In this document: positions 10,486-21,695 of the stretch, one piece after another
Layout: every line of letters starts with the position of its first letter
How positions within the stretch are numbered: the stretch's first letter is position 1
DNA from: Rhabdophis nuchalis
Taxonomy: Eukaryota; Chordata; Lepidosauria; Squamata; Natricidae
Direction: 5' to 3'
Assembly: GCA_039707465.1 (NCBI GenBank)
Contig: CM077648.1
Span: 16,923,619 to 16,987,618, forward strand
Length of the DNA stretch: 64,000 bases
The notes under the pieces: model-generated
The model's database searches: none
Told to the model about the DNA's origin: nothing
Seen by the model: only the letters and a program-made list of their open reading frames with translations
Program-made: the position numbers and the translations under genes

Positions 10486-10621
10486 GTCTGTGCCTGGTGT
10501 TGAAGCAATTCTTCACTTAATTCATATTACACCCATTAAACCCATTATGTTGTTTCTGTTCTACTACTCTTAAGCTTTTATCCTCCTCCTCAACATATCC
10601 TATTTTCTGGGCGTATTACAG

Positions 10622-10715
10622 GATGTATTGAATAACCTGGGCTCCTGTGACTTGGATGAAGATGATCTGATGCTTGATTTGGAATTCCTAGAAGATCCCC
10701 AGCATCGACCGTCGG
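10622..10715 (+). CDS. CCSER1: CCSER1 internal coding exon A (partial gene)
   Basis: Seen: a 94-bp open segment between a pyrimidine-rich tract ending TTACAG and a donor read as CGG|GTAAG. Starting in phase 0 it reads D-V-L, then NNLGSCDLDEDDLMLDLEF, then LEDPQHRPS, and ends one base into the next codon. Known: the acidic block closely resembles, as I recall it, the block in CCSER2 ('NNLESCDLEDDDLMLDVDL'), so this is the coiled-coil serine-rich (CCSER/FAM190) family. Paralogue: exon B downstream does not match CCSER2 after this block, so CCSER1 is preferred. CCSER1 is a poorly understood serine-rich protein linked to cell division in human work. No signal peptide or membrane segment is visible in this piece. 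The start codon and the other exons lie outside the window. The family call is firm; the paralogue choice is less so. Confidence 0.85.
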
Positions 10716-11344
10716 GTAAGCCCCATGAAAGTATAATGCCTTGAACACTTTGGTTGAATGGGCTTTTACTCTGAGCACTTTTTCAGGAAGCGAATAGTAA
10801 ATATAATTCTTAACAGAACAAAAAGAAGAATAGAGGACACATCTAATTTAAATTGCTTTCAAGTGTATCTAGTTCAGAATGGTCCAGATTGCTTTAGGCA
10901 GTTGGCAAAGACAGTGTCCTTTTCCCCAGATGCTTATTTCTTCCTTAACACCATTCAGAATGTTGTTTTTACTGAAAAAAAATCATGCATTTTCCCCTTT
11001 ATAAGATTAATACTCACATCTTTCTTTGCTTATTTTTGATACAGTTGAATCTTAACTGTCCAGAAACTGGGAGGTTAATGATTCTTCAGATAGCTTAATA
11101 TCTATTGCTTATGAAATAAACAAAGGAGGGGTACTCTGGTAATCTCCCCAGAGTTTTGTTTTTTCTGTACCTTTTTTCTCACACCCTTCTTTTCACTTTC
11201 ACCATTAATGCTTTTATATCATTTTTTTTTACTCCTTTTACATTATCAATTGAGTTTACATCCTTGCGTAAGTAGGGTTTCTTTAAGATTCTCAGATATT
11301 TGTTTAAGTGTTTTTGCTTTGGTCTTTGTGTCATCATTCTTCAG
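10716..11344. other. Intron immediately after exon A, nothing recognised
   Basis: Single-copy-looking AT-rich sequence; no repeat recognised. Confidence 0.5.
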
Positions 11345-11460
11345 TACCTGTGCAATTTTCTGAAATACTTTTCAGAACTGCCTTGCCATTGCCTCCTTCC
11401 TAGGTCTGAGAGAGAGTGACTGGCTTAGCTAGCTTTTGTGCTTAAGGAAGGACTAGAACA
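11345..11460 (-). mobile_element. tRNA-type SINE fragment
   Basis: Matches the body of the minus-strand SINE at 34598-34756 and 35544-35605: 'ttttcagaactgccttgcc', 'ctgagagagagtgactgg', 'aggactagaac'. The tRNA head is lost. Confidence 0.6.
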
Positions 11461-11550
11461 TTGTCGTGGCGAGTATTATGTGATAAACCCAGGAGCAATA
11501 ACACAGCACACAGAGCCTTAAGGCAATTAACAGTGGTTTATATATAACTA

Positions 11551-11764
11551 CCCTGTTTCCCTGAAAATAAGACCTCCCTGGATAATAAGCCCAATCGGGC
11601 TTTTGAATGCATGCACTAAAATAACCCCTTCCCCCAAAATAAGCCCTCCCTGAAAATATTGCAACCCAGCAGCAGCCATGAGGTGACCACACTTGCCACT
11701 TCCTGCACCTCAAAAATAATAAGACCTCCCCAAAAATAAGGCCAAGTGCTTATTTCAGGGAAAG
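11551..11764. mobile_element. Mariner-type A MITE, inverted orientation
   Basis: Starts after TA with CCCTGTTTCCCTGAAAATAA and contains 'aataagcccaatcgggctttt', the complement of the 2072-2325 copy. The right terminus is eroded near 'tatttcagggaaa'. Confidence 0.7.
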
Positions 11765-12213
11765 ACAATATATACAGACATATACATGGAGGAGATAAAT
11801 TCCCTTACCATTCACTACAGACACAAGAAGAGAACTGAGGTGAGAGAGAGAAACACCCTCTAATGATCACTTATATATAGACTCCTCTTAAAACAGTAAA
11901 TGACTTGTGTGGACCCCCCAGAGTCTTAAAGAGGCGATACCATAGCTGCAATGAATTAGCCTCATTGCATCAGCCACATTGCATTAGCTTACTTGATTAC
12001 AGCTTACAACTTTACATCTGCTGGCAGCTATTAAATCCTCAGTACCTTGACAAACATGTCTTCTCTTAGTCCAATGCTTTTTAACTGTTACACAAAACTA
12101 GGTCTCATTGCTCCTTCGGTACTTCATCAATAATAAAGAAACTGTTCTCAGGAGCTGAAAAAGTACAAAGTTCTGGTTAACATCAGTTGATGCTATAGCT
12201 TTTCTCTCTACAA
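11765..12213. other. Intronic sequence, nothing recognised
   Basis: No repeat family or exon identified. Confidence 0.5.
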
Positions 12214-12572
12214 CAGGGACGTCAAACTCAATTTCATTGAGAGCCACATCAGGGTTGTGTTTGACCTTGGGGGACTGGGATCCGTGTAGCAAGGGTGAGT
12301 TCAACATCACTTGTATCGGCAGCGCCTGTGATGGCCCAAACACTCTGCCAGATAAAATGGGCTCCCAAGCTCTGTTTTCTGCTGCAACGGCCTCCAGCAA
12401 CCCTCTGCCAGTGAAAATAGAGCTCGGGAGAGCCGCACGCAGCCCTCCCGAGCTCCATTTTTCACTGGCAGAGGCACTGTGGGGAGATCCGTTGCTGTTT
12501 CCAGATTGGCCCCGTGGGCAAGATCTAAGCACCCCGTGGTCTGGATCCAGCTTCCCGGGCCTTGAGTTTGAA
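12214..12572. mobile_element. hAT MITE family C
   Basis: Starts CAGGGACGTCAAACTCAATT and contains 'gccacatcagggttgtgttt', shared with 24039-24290 and 29578-29880. The right end 'ccttgagtttga' matches the inverse of the left end but lacks the final CACCCCTG. The GC-rich interior has inverted 'gagctcgggag...ctcccgagctc' blocks. Confidence 0.65.
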
Positions 12573-12575
12573 GTT

Positions 12576-12805
12576 GAGCCAGTTTGGTCTAGTGGTTAAG
12601 GCACCACACTAGAAAGCAGGGGAGCATGAGTTCTGGTCCTGTCTAGGCTTAGACACCAACAGGGTGACTTTGGACAAGTCACCCCCTCTCAGCCCAACCT
12701 ATCTCATAGGGTTGCTTGTTGTGGGGGAAAAAATAAGAGAAGGAAAATGTGTTAGATATTTTTGCCACCGTGACTTATTTGTAAAAACAATAAAGGCGGG
12801 AAACA
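12576..12805 (+). mobile_element. tRNA-derived SINE (GAGCCAGTTTGGTCTAGTGG type)
   Basis: The head GAGCCAGTTTGGTCTAGTGG resembles a Pol III A-box region, with a B-box-like 'gagttctggtcct' about 50 bases on. The body continues 'gtgactttggacaagtcac' and 'ctcagcccaacctatctca' and ends in 'aataaaggcggg'. I do not assign the exact named family. Confidence 0.7.
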
Positions 12806-13468
12806 AAGAAGGAAGGGCCCAAGGCATATGTTTTCTTTTTCTTATATAGGACTGCTGTGGGGAATTAACCACAAAGTACTCGGAATGCAGAAAAAGCTTC
12901 CTGGTAGATGTGATAAATATTTATTTGGAGTCTCTGAGTGTTTTCAGAAATCTGTCAATACTGGATGCTTAAAAGTTAGCTTGATAAATCAAACATGTTC
13001 TGCCTAAGGGGTGCCTGCTTATTACACTATATAAATTAGGAGCTTAAATGTTTTGAAAACACCACAATAACAACCATGACAGCTTTGTATGGCAGGTTAC
13101 TATTTTTATACAGTAAAAAGCACTTACACAAAGAAGCAGTATTAAATTAACCTTTCTTATTCTGAGGTTTTTTCTTCTTCTACTATGCTATTCAGATATC
13201 TCTTTCTAACATTTCAACATTAAATTCGTAACTCAAAACATTCCATGTATAAATAAAAGGGCTTATATTTCAGTTATCAGAGGAAAGGATTATCAGAACA
13301 ATTGGCTGGCATAACAGTAGATATCAGTTTTATACGATAGGAATTTATTAAGTATATTCTCAAGAAAAAAGTGTTGCTCTCGCCCAAAACAGAGTAAGAT
13401 AGAATACAAATAGTTGTAGTTTGCATATAATACTATTCGTTCTAGGTATCAGTTAGACTGTATCTCCC
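12806..13468. other. Intronic sequence, nothing recognised
   Basis: No repeat or exon recognised. Confidence 0.5.
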
Positions 13469-14027
13469 TGTTGTGGGAGAACTGGCAGCAGATTCAGACA
13501 GTGAAGAGGTTGGGGAGGAACATGGGCCAGTCCTGGAGTCTGGTGAAGGCTCGGACGAGGACTCTGTGTCAGAGGCAGAGATGGGGCCAGAGCCGTATGC
13601 CAGTTATCAGCTGCCTTCAGAGTCAGACGTCAGTGAGGCAGACGAACAGCTGGAGCCTGTTCCCAGTGTGCACATGCACAGAGTTGCCAGACGAAGGGAG
13701 CAACTAAAGAACAGACTTGGGAGTAAGGCCACAGGTGGATGATGAATGGCTTCTCACAGAGGAAATTAAAAAGGAGCGAAAGGGGAGGGGAGTTTGCAGA
13801 AGACAATTCGTTCACTTCATAGGTTTGTGGCTCTCCGAGACTCCTTGCCAAATTCTGCAGATCTCGGCCTGGCAGCTCTCCAAGCCAGATAAGGCCTGTG
13901 ACTGTAAATCCTCCCTTGAAAGACTTTGCTGGATGTGAACGAGCAGAATCCAGAGTAAATTAATACAAGGGATTCTTGTCGGGACGAGGAGTTTGCTTCA
14001 TGCTCTCAGAAAGCCTGGGTCAGAACA
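13469..14027 (+). mobile_element. Solo LTR, family 1 (559 bp)
   Basis: TGTTGTGG...CAGAACA boundaries match 5808-6403. No matching 5-bp duplication is seen (CTCCC versus GAAGC), so the ends may have recombined or decayed. Its 5' half has the longest intact version of the shared acidic frame: ELAADSDSEEVGEEHGPVLE, later 'DEQLEPVPSVHMHRVARR', ending near 13740. Confidence 0.8.
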
Positions 14028-14097
14028 GAAGCTTGAAAAACTAACTCTAAATGTTTAAAGATGCTAACCAATTGTTGTCTGCTAATTTTCCAAAGCA

Positions 14098-14350
14098 ACT
14101 GACAAGAAACAATGGGTGAAAGCTTGTTGAAGAGATATTCAATCTGGAACTGAGGAGAAATTTACTGACAGTGAGAACAATTAATCAGTGGAATAGCTTG
14201 CCTCCTGGCGTTGTGGGTGCTCCATCATTTCAAGGTTTCAAGAAAAGTTTGGACATCCATTTGACCAGGGGGTATAACGTCTCCTGCCTGAAAAGGAAAT
14301 TGGGGTTATATGACTTCCAAGATCCCTTCCAGCCCTATGATTCTATTTAA
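14098..14350 (+). mobile_element. Older CR1 LINE 3' end
   Basis: Encodes diverged 'LRRNFLTVRTINQWNSLPP', then a 3' UTR 'ggttatatgacttccaagatccctt' ending in 'atgattctattt'. That is the classic CR1 octamer-type tail, not the TATTG tail of the other copies, so it belongs to a different, probably older subfamily. Confidence 0.8.
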
Positions 14351-14523
14351 CAGATTCATTGCTTTGTGTATTTGGATGAAGTAGGGATTGTGGTCTTGGC
14401 AAAGTTTATTGTTAATGTCTTCTCGTTGCAGTGATTCTAAGATATTTTAAGACCAATAGATCAAGGACAAAATACAATGCTAGATGTACAGTTCAATTCA
14501 AGGTATTACTGTACACTGAAGTG

Positions 14524-14872
14524 ACGTGATGTCTCAGTGCCTAAGACCCTGAGCTTGTCGAACAGAAAGGTGGTAGTTCGGCGGTTCAAATCCCTAGCCC
14601 CTTGTAACAGAGTGAGCTCTCGTTACTTGTCCCAGCTTCTGCCAACCTAGCAGTTTGAAAGCGCATAAAAATACAAGTAGAAAAGTAGAAATGACCTTTG
14701 GTGGGAAGGTAACAGCGTTCCATGTGCCTTCGGCGGTTAATCATGCCGGCCACATGACCACGGAGATGTATTCGGACAGCGCTGGTTCTTCAGCTTTGAA
14801 ACGGAGATGAGCACCGCCCCCTAGAATCAGGAACAACTAGCACATATGTGCGAGGGGAACCTTTACCTTTTT
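14524..14872 (+). mobile_element. Sauria SINE, nearly full length
   Basis: Has the tRNA-like head 'ctcagtgcctaagaccctgag' with a B-box-like 'ggttcaaatcc'. The body follows ('cttgtcccagcttctgcc', 'caagtagaaa', 'gccggccacatgacca'), then a Bov-B-like 3' segment 'gagcaccgccccctagaat' and the ACCTTT tail. Squamate-specific family mobilised by Bov-B. Confidence 0.9.
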
Positions 14873-15536
14873 CATACAATACAACTTAGGTTGATCTGTG
14901 GAAGATTGCAACTCCTATCTGGAGTCGGTCACCGGGACCAGAGGTTTTGTCTTCCAAGTTTTCAGATTTGTTCTGGAACCCATCTTCAGGGAATGCCTGT
15001 CTAATGACTGACCCAGATTGGATCCTGGAAAATTATCCTGGGAAAACGTATATTTCCCTTCATTCATGAGGATTGCAACTGATTGAAGTCAGCATGTCCA
15101 TGTGCTATGTTTGTTTCATCTGCATTCGTTGGTCTGTGGAACATTTATACTGTATGAACTTTTCATCGGTCTGTGCCATTTAGAAAATAATAAAAATATT
15201 AAATGGATTTCCTTTTTTGTCGTTTTAAAGTTTAATGTTTTGGCATTGTGGCTATTTTAATAACACTGTGTAATGAGTTGTTGGTGTAAAATGCCGATGA
15301 AATAATTAAGGTCTCTAGGTTAGCGTTCTAACAGGTGTTCACGGAAGAGGTTTTGTTCTTTACTACTAATCAGGAGGTTCTGAAATGCTAGGTAACATTT
15401 TAAAACTTCTGAATCCTGACCTAACAAACTGTACTGATTAGTAGTAGACTCCTAAGAGGTTAATCAAGAGTATTTTCTGTTTGGAAATACCTTAAAGAGT
15501 TTCCCAGATAAGCTTTCTCTTTATTATGACATATTA
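14873..15536. other. Spacer between inverted Sauria SINEs, nothing recognised
   Basis: No repeat or exon recognised. Confidence 0.5.
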
Positions 15537-15884
15537 AAGGGGAAAGGTTTCCCTCGCACTTATGTGCTAATTGTTCCCGACTCTAGGGGTGGTGCTCATC
15601 TCCATTTCAAAGCTGAAGAGCCACGCTGTCCGTAGACGTCTCCTTGGTCATGTGGTCATGACTAAACGCTGAAGACACACAGAACGCTGTTACATTACCA
15701 CCAAAGGTGGTCCCTATTTTTCTACTTGCATATTTTACATGCTTTCAAACTGTTATGTTCTTAGAAGCTGGGACAAGTAACAGGAGCTCACTCTGTTACG
15801 TGGTGCTAGGGATTCAAACTGCCACACTGCTGATCTTTCTGATCGATAAATTCAGCGTCTTAGTCACTGAGCCACTGTGACCCC
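15537..15884 (-). mobile_element. Sauria SINE, nearly full length
   Basis: Reverse-oriented copy: starts 'aaaggtttccctcgcac', runs through 'gtggtgctcatctcc' and the Bov-B-like end, and finishes with the tRNA-like head 'cactgagccactgtgacc'. Forms an inverted pair with 14524-14872. Confidence 0.9.
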
Positions 15885-17053
15885 TTAATATGACACAATG
15901 CAATTGATTAAATATTAATCTTTTCATTATTGGTAGGTTGCATGAGTAGGTGTTGTGTTGAGGGTGGAGGTATTTCAGCAAATATTCTCTGGACAAGGCA
16001 GAGTTCTCCAAATAATGTTAGTTAATTATCTCTACAGCTCATCCTGGAGGGCGGAAGGCAGCTAAGGACATGCTTGTAAATGAGACAAGATAGATGGCAT
16101 ACAAATCTCATAATAAATAAATAATAATTAAAAATAATAATATGCTGGCTCCTTTAGCAGTGTTTGAATAATATTAAAAGTGGATTAAAATTCTTCACCT
16201 TATTCATAGAATATTCTCAAGGGATGCTGGTTTAAAGAAAAAGTAAGGAACTATTCAGAACATTATCATCTTTGTAACTGAAGATGATTTTAGAAATGCA
16301 AATGTTAAAAAAAAAATCTTCATTGAATCCTTTATTCATTGTCAGAAGCCCCAATTTCTGTCAATGTAAAGTAGGTAATTCTGAAGCTTATTGCAATGAG
16401 ACAGATCATGTTTAATTAAAAATAGGATGACACTGAATTTAAAATTGGCCTCCCAGACAGAGAGATAGACAGACACACATACACACAAATCCCGAAGGAA
16501 GAACAGAAAGAAGAATGCAAAGCAAGAGATTCCTCAAAGTTCCACTTTATTAAAAGAGCCATGTTGGCACATCTGGGAAAACCCGAATCTGATTGCTTCC
16601 CGGTTTTCCAGTTGAAAGTTCAAGATCCTGTCCCAAACACCCACAGGTTCATCACATGGTCCAATCTTTCACTGCCACAAAGACAGATTCCACCAGTTCC
16701 AGCCAGGTGCAGAGGCAAAGATGACCTTTTTAAGAAGAATGTTGTTATGATTACACATCACCCAACTCCTCATAATCCCCCTTCCCATTTTCCCTACAGT
16801 AGAAAGTATTATTTCTTTAATTATATTCTCAGTAATTAGCAATACCCAGAACATTTTAAAGGAAAACGTATGTGGGGAAAAAATTCATTTTCCTCTTGGG
16901 AAAATACAGTAAGCTTGTGCTTATTTCTCACGCCAGTACACTACCAACTTCCCCTGTTTGAATGCTTCATTCTGTGCTTCAACCCTATTTTGGAAAGACT
17001 GCATGGATATACAGTGAAGACCCATAGATGTCAGGTTTCCCTTCAATATACTA
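15885..17053. other. Intronic sequence; possible SINE tail near 16075-16140
   Basis: A 'gatggcatacaaatc' phrase followed by AATAAATAA repeats near 16090-16140 looks like a worn SINE/LINE tail. The rest is unrecognised. Confidence 0.45.
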
Positions 17054-17414
17054 TAGGTAGTCCTCGACTTAGAACAGTTCATTTAAAGTGACATGATATT
17101 TTTCACACTTACGACCATTGCAGGATCCCCATGGTCATATGAGTTACATTCGGATGCTTGACAACTGGTTCATATCTATGACGGTTGCAGTGTCCCGGGG
17201 TCATGTGACCATCTTTTGCGACATTCTAATGAGCAAAGGCAATGGGGAAGCCAGATTCACTTAACAACTGTGTTAGTAATTTAACAACTGCAGTGATTCT
17301 TTTAACAAACGTGGCAAGAAAAATCGTAAAATGGGACAAAGCTCACTTAACACATTTCTCACTGAGCAACATAAATTCCCAGGTCAATTGTGGCCATAAG
17401 TTGAGGATTACCTT
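17054..17414. mobile_element. MITE E ('TAGGTAGTCCTCGACTTA'), full copy
   Basis: Ends are inverted (AGGTAGTCCTCGACTTA and TAAGTTGAGGATTACCT). The interior is 'cttacgaccattgcag', 'ggtcatgtgacc', 'cttaacaactg'. TA dinucleotides flank several copies, suggesting a Tc1/mariner-type target, but I cannot settle the superfamily. Confidence 0.75.
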
Positions 17415-18474
17415 CATAACTGAAAATTGACTTTGTCTCCCTAATTATGAACTGACTTTGTTCTGCCTCAAGCACTGTAGGCTCGCTCAGGGTGTGCAGT
17501 TCACTCTTATGAATCACCTTCAGATCAAGTTTATTATCAGGCATTGTTAATAACAAAACTTACAGTTCAGTGTTAAGGTACTTCTGACTTTCCATTATCT
17601 GTCCCATCACGTGGTGTAAAAAGATGATGATTTGGCTCTCATGTTGAGCGGGGGCGCATGAGTTGCTTCTCTGGTTCACAATGGCATTTGAAATGACCCG
17701 CTCTGTTCTGCGCCCTAGTGGCCAATCAGAAACACAGATATGATCACATGTCATGGAACTACATTTCCCATAAGGCGGTCTCTGCCTACATTTCCCTGGA
17801 GGTAGTTTCTTAAAGGAGACGGCTCTTAATTCCTACACTAGATATATACTGCTGGGGCAGGACAGACTTAGTTGACAAAAAGCTGACAGATATGATATGG
17901 GCTAGATTCATTGTAAACAGGGACAAGTCCTTTACACACAGAAAATCAGTCCCCATCAGTCTGTGTTGCAGATTTAAATTCTAGGCATTCTCCTTTTCCT
18001 GCTTTTTCAAGTCAGTTTGGCATTTTCCCGGCTTTTTGTTTTTGTGGCTATGAGACCTCCTTGATCTGCTTTGACATCATAATTCTTTCTAACCTGGGAA
18101 TTGTCGTTCCTTGTCTTACCAGCATTATTTCTTACATCGAGGGAGGGGGGTTGCATGGATTCTTTTACACTTTCAACATGCTGCTAGGTTGATATTCAGA
18201 GTTCGGAAGCCTGCGCTCTTGAAGATGACATGTACATCAAGATGATAAATGGCAAAACAAAAACCAAAAACAACAACAACCCAACACAGTTACCTGTGGA
18301 TTTCATCCCAGGCCATAAATAATACAGCACATGGCGGCACCGAGCTGATCTTTCTTGCAAAAGAGAAACAAGGTTGGATCTAGTTAATCTTTGGTTGGAG
18401 ACTCCCAGGAGATTCTATGGCTGGAACATAGACTGAGATATTGAAGAAACATTGCATTGAAAAGCAGTTGTTGT
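17415..18474. other. Intronic sequence, nothing recognised
   Basis: Includes a short CAA-rich patch near 18258-18285; no exon seen. Confidence 0.5.
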
Positions 18475-18766
18475 TAGTTGCGAAGTCATGTCTACAACCC
18501 CATGGACAACATTCCTCCAGGCCTTCCTGACCGCTACCATCCTCTGGAATCCATTTAAGCTCACGCCTACTGCTTCGGTGACTCCATCCAGCCACCTCAT
18601 TCTCTCTCGTCCCTTTCTTCTTTTGCCTTCAATATTTCCCAGCATGAGGCTCTTCTCCAGTGAGTCTTTCCTTCTCATTAGGTGGCCAAAGTATTTGAGT
18701 TTCCTCTTCATGATCTGGCCTTCAAAAGAGCAGTCCGGGTTGATCTCCTTTAGGACTGACTAGTCT

Positions 18767-18842
18767 AGGGCTTCCTGCCTAGGCAGGGCGTTGGACTAGA
18801 AGACCTCCAAGGTCCCTTCCAACTCTGCTATTGTATTGTATT
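18767..18842 (+). mobile_element. Short CR1 3' end inserted in Bov-B
   Basis: Only the 3' UTR 'gttggactagaagacctcc' and the TATTG tail remain, oriented opposite to the host Bov-B. Confidence 0.8.
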
Positions 18843-18861
18843 CACCTGTTTGATCATCTTA

Positions 18862-19500
18862 ATACAATGCAATACAATAGCAGAGTTGGAAGGGACCTTG
18901 GAGGTCTTCTAGTCCAACCCCCTGCCTAGGCAGGAAACCCTATACCATTTCAGACAAATGGCGATCAAACATCTTCTTAAAGACGTCCAGTGTTGGGGCA
19001 TTCACAACTTCTGGAGGCAAGCTGTTCCAGAGGTTAATTGTTCTAACTGTCAGGAAATTTCTCCTCTGTTCTAAGTTGCTTCTCTCCTTGATTAGTTTCC
19101 ACCCATTGCTTCTTGTTTCGCCCGCAGGTGCTTTGTAGACTAGTTTGACTCCCTCTTCTTTGTGGCAACCCCTGAGATACTGGAACACTGCTATCATTTT
19201 TCCCCTAGTCCTTCTTTTCATTAAACTAGACATCCTGCAACTATTCCTCATATGTTTTAGCCTCCAGTCCCCTAATCATCTTTGTTGCTCTTCTCTGCAC
19301 TCTTTCTAGAGTCTCTAGGTCTTTTCTACATCGTGGCGCCCAAAACTGAATTCAGTATTCCAAGTGTGTGGCCTTACCAAGGCCTTATAAAGTGGTATTA
19401 ACACTTCACGTGATCTTGATTCTATCCCTCTATTTATGCAGCCTAGAACTGTGTTGGCATTTTTGGCAGCTGCTGCACACTGCTGGCTCATATTTAAATA
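18862..19500 (-). mobile_element. CR1 LINE 3' end inserted in Bov-B
   Basis: About 640 bp. Minus-strand frames give 'NTVLGCINRGIESRSREVL' then 'MKRRTRGKMIAVFQYLRGC' and 'LWNSLPPEVVNAPTLDVFK', the CR1 ORF2 C-terminus with frame breaks, and a CAATA tail (as read on +) at 18862-18880. It interrupts Bov-B just before its 'cttgcagtccaaggg'. Confidence 0.9.
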
Positions 19501-19985
19501 CTTGCAGTCCAAGGGACTCGCAGGAGTCTTCTCCAGCACCATAGTTCAAAGGCCTCAATTCTTTGGCGCTCAGCCTTTCTTATGATCCAACTTTCACAGT
19601 TATACATTGAAACTGGGAAAACCATAGCCTTGACTATAGGCACTTTTGTTGGCAGGGTGATGTCTCTGCTTTTTATTATGCTGTCTAGATCTGCCATAGC
19701 TTTCCTTCCCAGGAGCAAGCGTCTTTTAATTTCTTGGCTGCAGTCCCCATCTACGGTGATCTTGGAGCCCAGGAAAATAAGATCTGCAACTACCTCCATT
19801 TCTTCCCCATCTATTTGCCAAGAATTGAGAGGGCTAGATGCCATGATCTTAGTTTTCTTAATGTTGACTTTCAAGCCAACGTTTGCACTCTCCTTCTTCA
19901 CCCGCATCAAGAGGCTCTTTAGTTCCTCTTCTCTTTCTGCCATTAGAGTGGTATCATCTGCATAGCTGAGGTTGTTGATATCTCT

Positions 19986-21184
19986 CCCGGAAAAGCCGAA
20001 AAGCAGTAGAAAGCTGATTTTGAATCATTACCAAGAAAATTATGTGGATGTGGCAACGAAGCCATCAGAACATGAATATTACTCAAAGGGAGATTTCATA
20101 TTTTTATGATGTAAGAATTAAAAGGAGGAAAATGACATAGGTCAGGAGGCTCATCCGATCCCTTCTTCTCCCTTAGCAGCAAAGTATGAAAAATAGAATT
20201 ACCTGGTGGATAATCTTAAGGTTGCTTAAAATGAGGCAGGAAATTTGATTAGAATTCCTGCTGCTTTTGTCACAAATAGTTGTACCTTTCTTGAGATTAA
20301 TTCCTTTTGAGATCAGTAGAGACTTTAAAGCGAAATTGTGCAGAATTTGGATGTTAATCAATGTAACAATTGGCAACTGCAATAGCTAGAAAAATTTACT
20401 TTTGAAAGGAAAACTTTTATTGGGCATCCTAGGAGAATTCTCATAAATCAAAATAGCCCCTAAACCACTGTCTGCTGGTACAGAGCCAAATTAAAGTGTT
20501 GGCGTAATGACCCAAGGATGTCAATTAGGAATTAATTAAGGAGTTGCTAAATTATTTTGGAGCTTGATGAACAAGGCTGGGTGCAAAACGCTGCAGTGAT
20601 TCAGGAGCTGTGCTGTACGTATAAATTAAACCTGGCAATATTTGTTAATGGTCCAAGTGGGAAAGGAAACAATTGAAGTGCTTCAGAACTCCAGTGGCTT
20701 TGCATATGAAACACGCATATGAAATGTGTCCGAAAAGGGAAAAAATATATATATACCAGGACTTAATAATGGAAAAACAACCACTGAGTTCCGTCCCTGA
20801 ATGCAGAGTAGGAAAAGAGTTTGTAAGAATGGGAGATTATGCAAGGGGTCTTATGCAAACAATTTCATAAACAGCATCACATTCCGGTATAATCCAGAGA
20901 TAAAACTCTGTCAAACATACACATAGAAACAAATTTAAGCAAGCCATTTGTTTTCCCCTTTCTCTTGGATGCAAATTGACATTTTATATTTTGTGCTGGC
21001 ATCTTCTTTGTTCTCTTAACATTGGAATGTAATGATATTGGATGTTTGTGATAGCAGTGTTAATACTGATGTCGTTATCATTTTTTCCTCTTACATTCTA
21101 GATGGATGCAGTTACTGGCTTTAAATTATATAGTTTAAATTTTATTTTTATTTTTTTGCTCATTTTGTCGTAAATAAAAGAAAG
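19986..21184. other. Intronic sequence, nothing recognised
   Basis: AT-rich; no exon or repeat family recognised. Confidence 0.5.
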
Positions 21185-21695
21185 TGTTCTGATCTAGGCT
21201 TCCCAAGAGCCTGAAGCAAATTCATTGTCCTGACAAAAAAAACCTTTTATTAATTTATTATTAATTGGGCACCCTCGGCATCTTTTCAAGGGAGGATTTA
21301 CAGTCACAGACCTTATCTGGCTTGCAGAGCTGCCAGGCCAATATCTCGGAGAGTCACGAAGGAATTAAGCATACTTCTCTTTTGTTTCCTCTGGGAGGGG
21401 CCATTCATCATCCACCTGTGGCCTTACTCCCAAGTTGACCCCTGTTCCTTAGCTGTTCCCTTCGCCTGGCAACTCTGTGAATGCGCACACTCGGGAACAG
21501 GCTCTAGCTGTTTGTCTGCCTCACTGATGTCTGACTCTGAAGACAGCTGCTAACTGGCATACAGCCCTGGCCCCTCTCTGCCTCTGACACAGAGCCCTCA
21601 TCAGCGCCTTTCCCAGACTCCAGGACTGGCCCATGTTCCTCCTCAACCTCCTCAGTGTCCGAATCTGCTGCCAGCTCCACTGGCGGGTCACAACA
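21185..21695 (-). mobile_element. Solo LTR, family 1 (511 bp)
   Basis: On + it starts TGTTCTGATCTAGGCTTCCC and ends CACAACA, the complement of the family. Flanks GAAAG/GAATG match at 4 of 5. The minus strand encodes the same acidic frame, 'ELAADSDTEEVEEEHGPVL', later 'DEGSVSEAERG'. It carries small internal deletions relative to 5808-6403. Confidence 0.85.

Larger units (their letters stand above)
18475..19985 (-). mobile_element. Bov-B (RTE) LINE, 3' part, broken by two CR1 insertions
   Basis: On the minus strand the reading starts near 19985 with NNLRYADDTTL, which carries the reverse transcriptase catalytic YADD. It continues 'LKVNIKKTKIMASSPLNSW', 'KRRLLLGRKAMADLDSIIK' and 'ELWCWRRLLRVPWTA' to 19500. 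After the insertions the tail resumes as 'LKYFGHLMRRKDSLEKSLM' and 'MRWLDGVTEAVGVSLN' down to about 18475. The 5' two-thirds of the element (endonuclease and early RT) is missing. About 20 bases of Bov-B ('ctgtttgatcatctt') survive between the two CR1 copies. Confidence 0.9.

Noticed and set aside
13473..13742. Acidic 89-codon frame as a stand-alone gene
   Set aside because: It lies inside an LTR that is present four times; kept only as a finding about the LTR family.
14524..14600. tRNA gene
   Set aside because: The A/B-box-like sequence is the head of a Sauria SINE, with the SINE body attached and no intact cloverleaf; likewise at 12576, 49837 and 62172.
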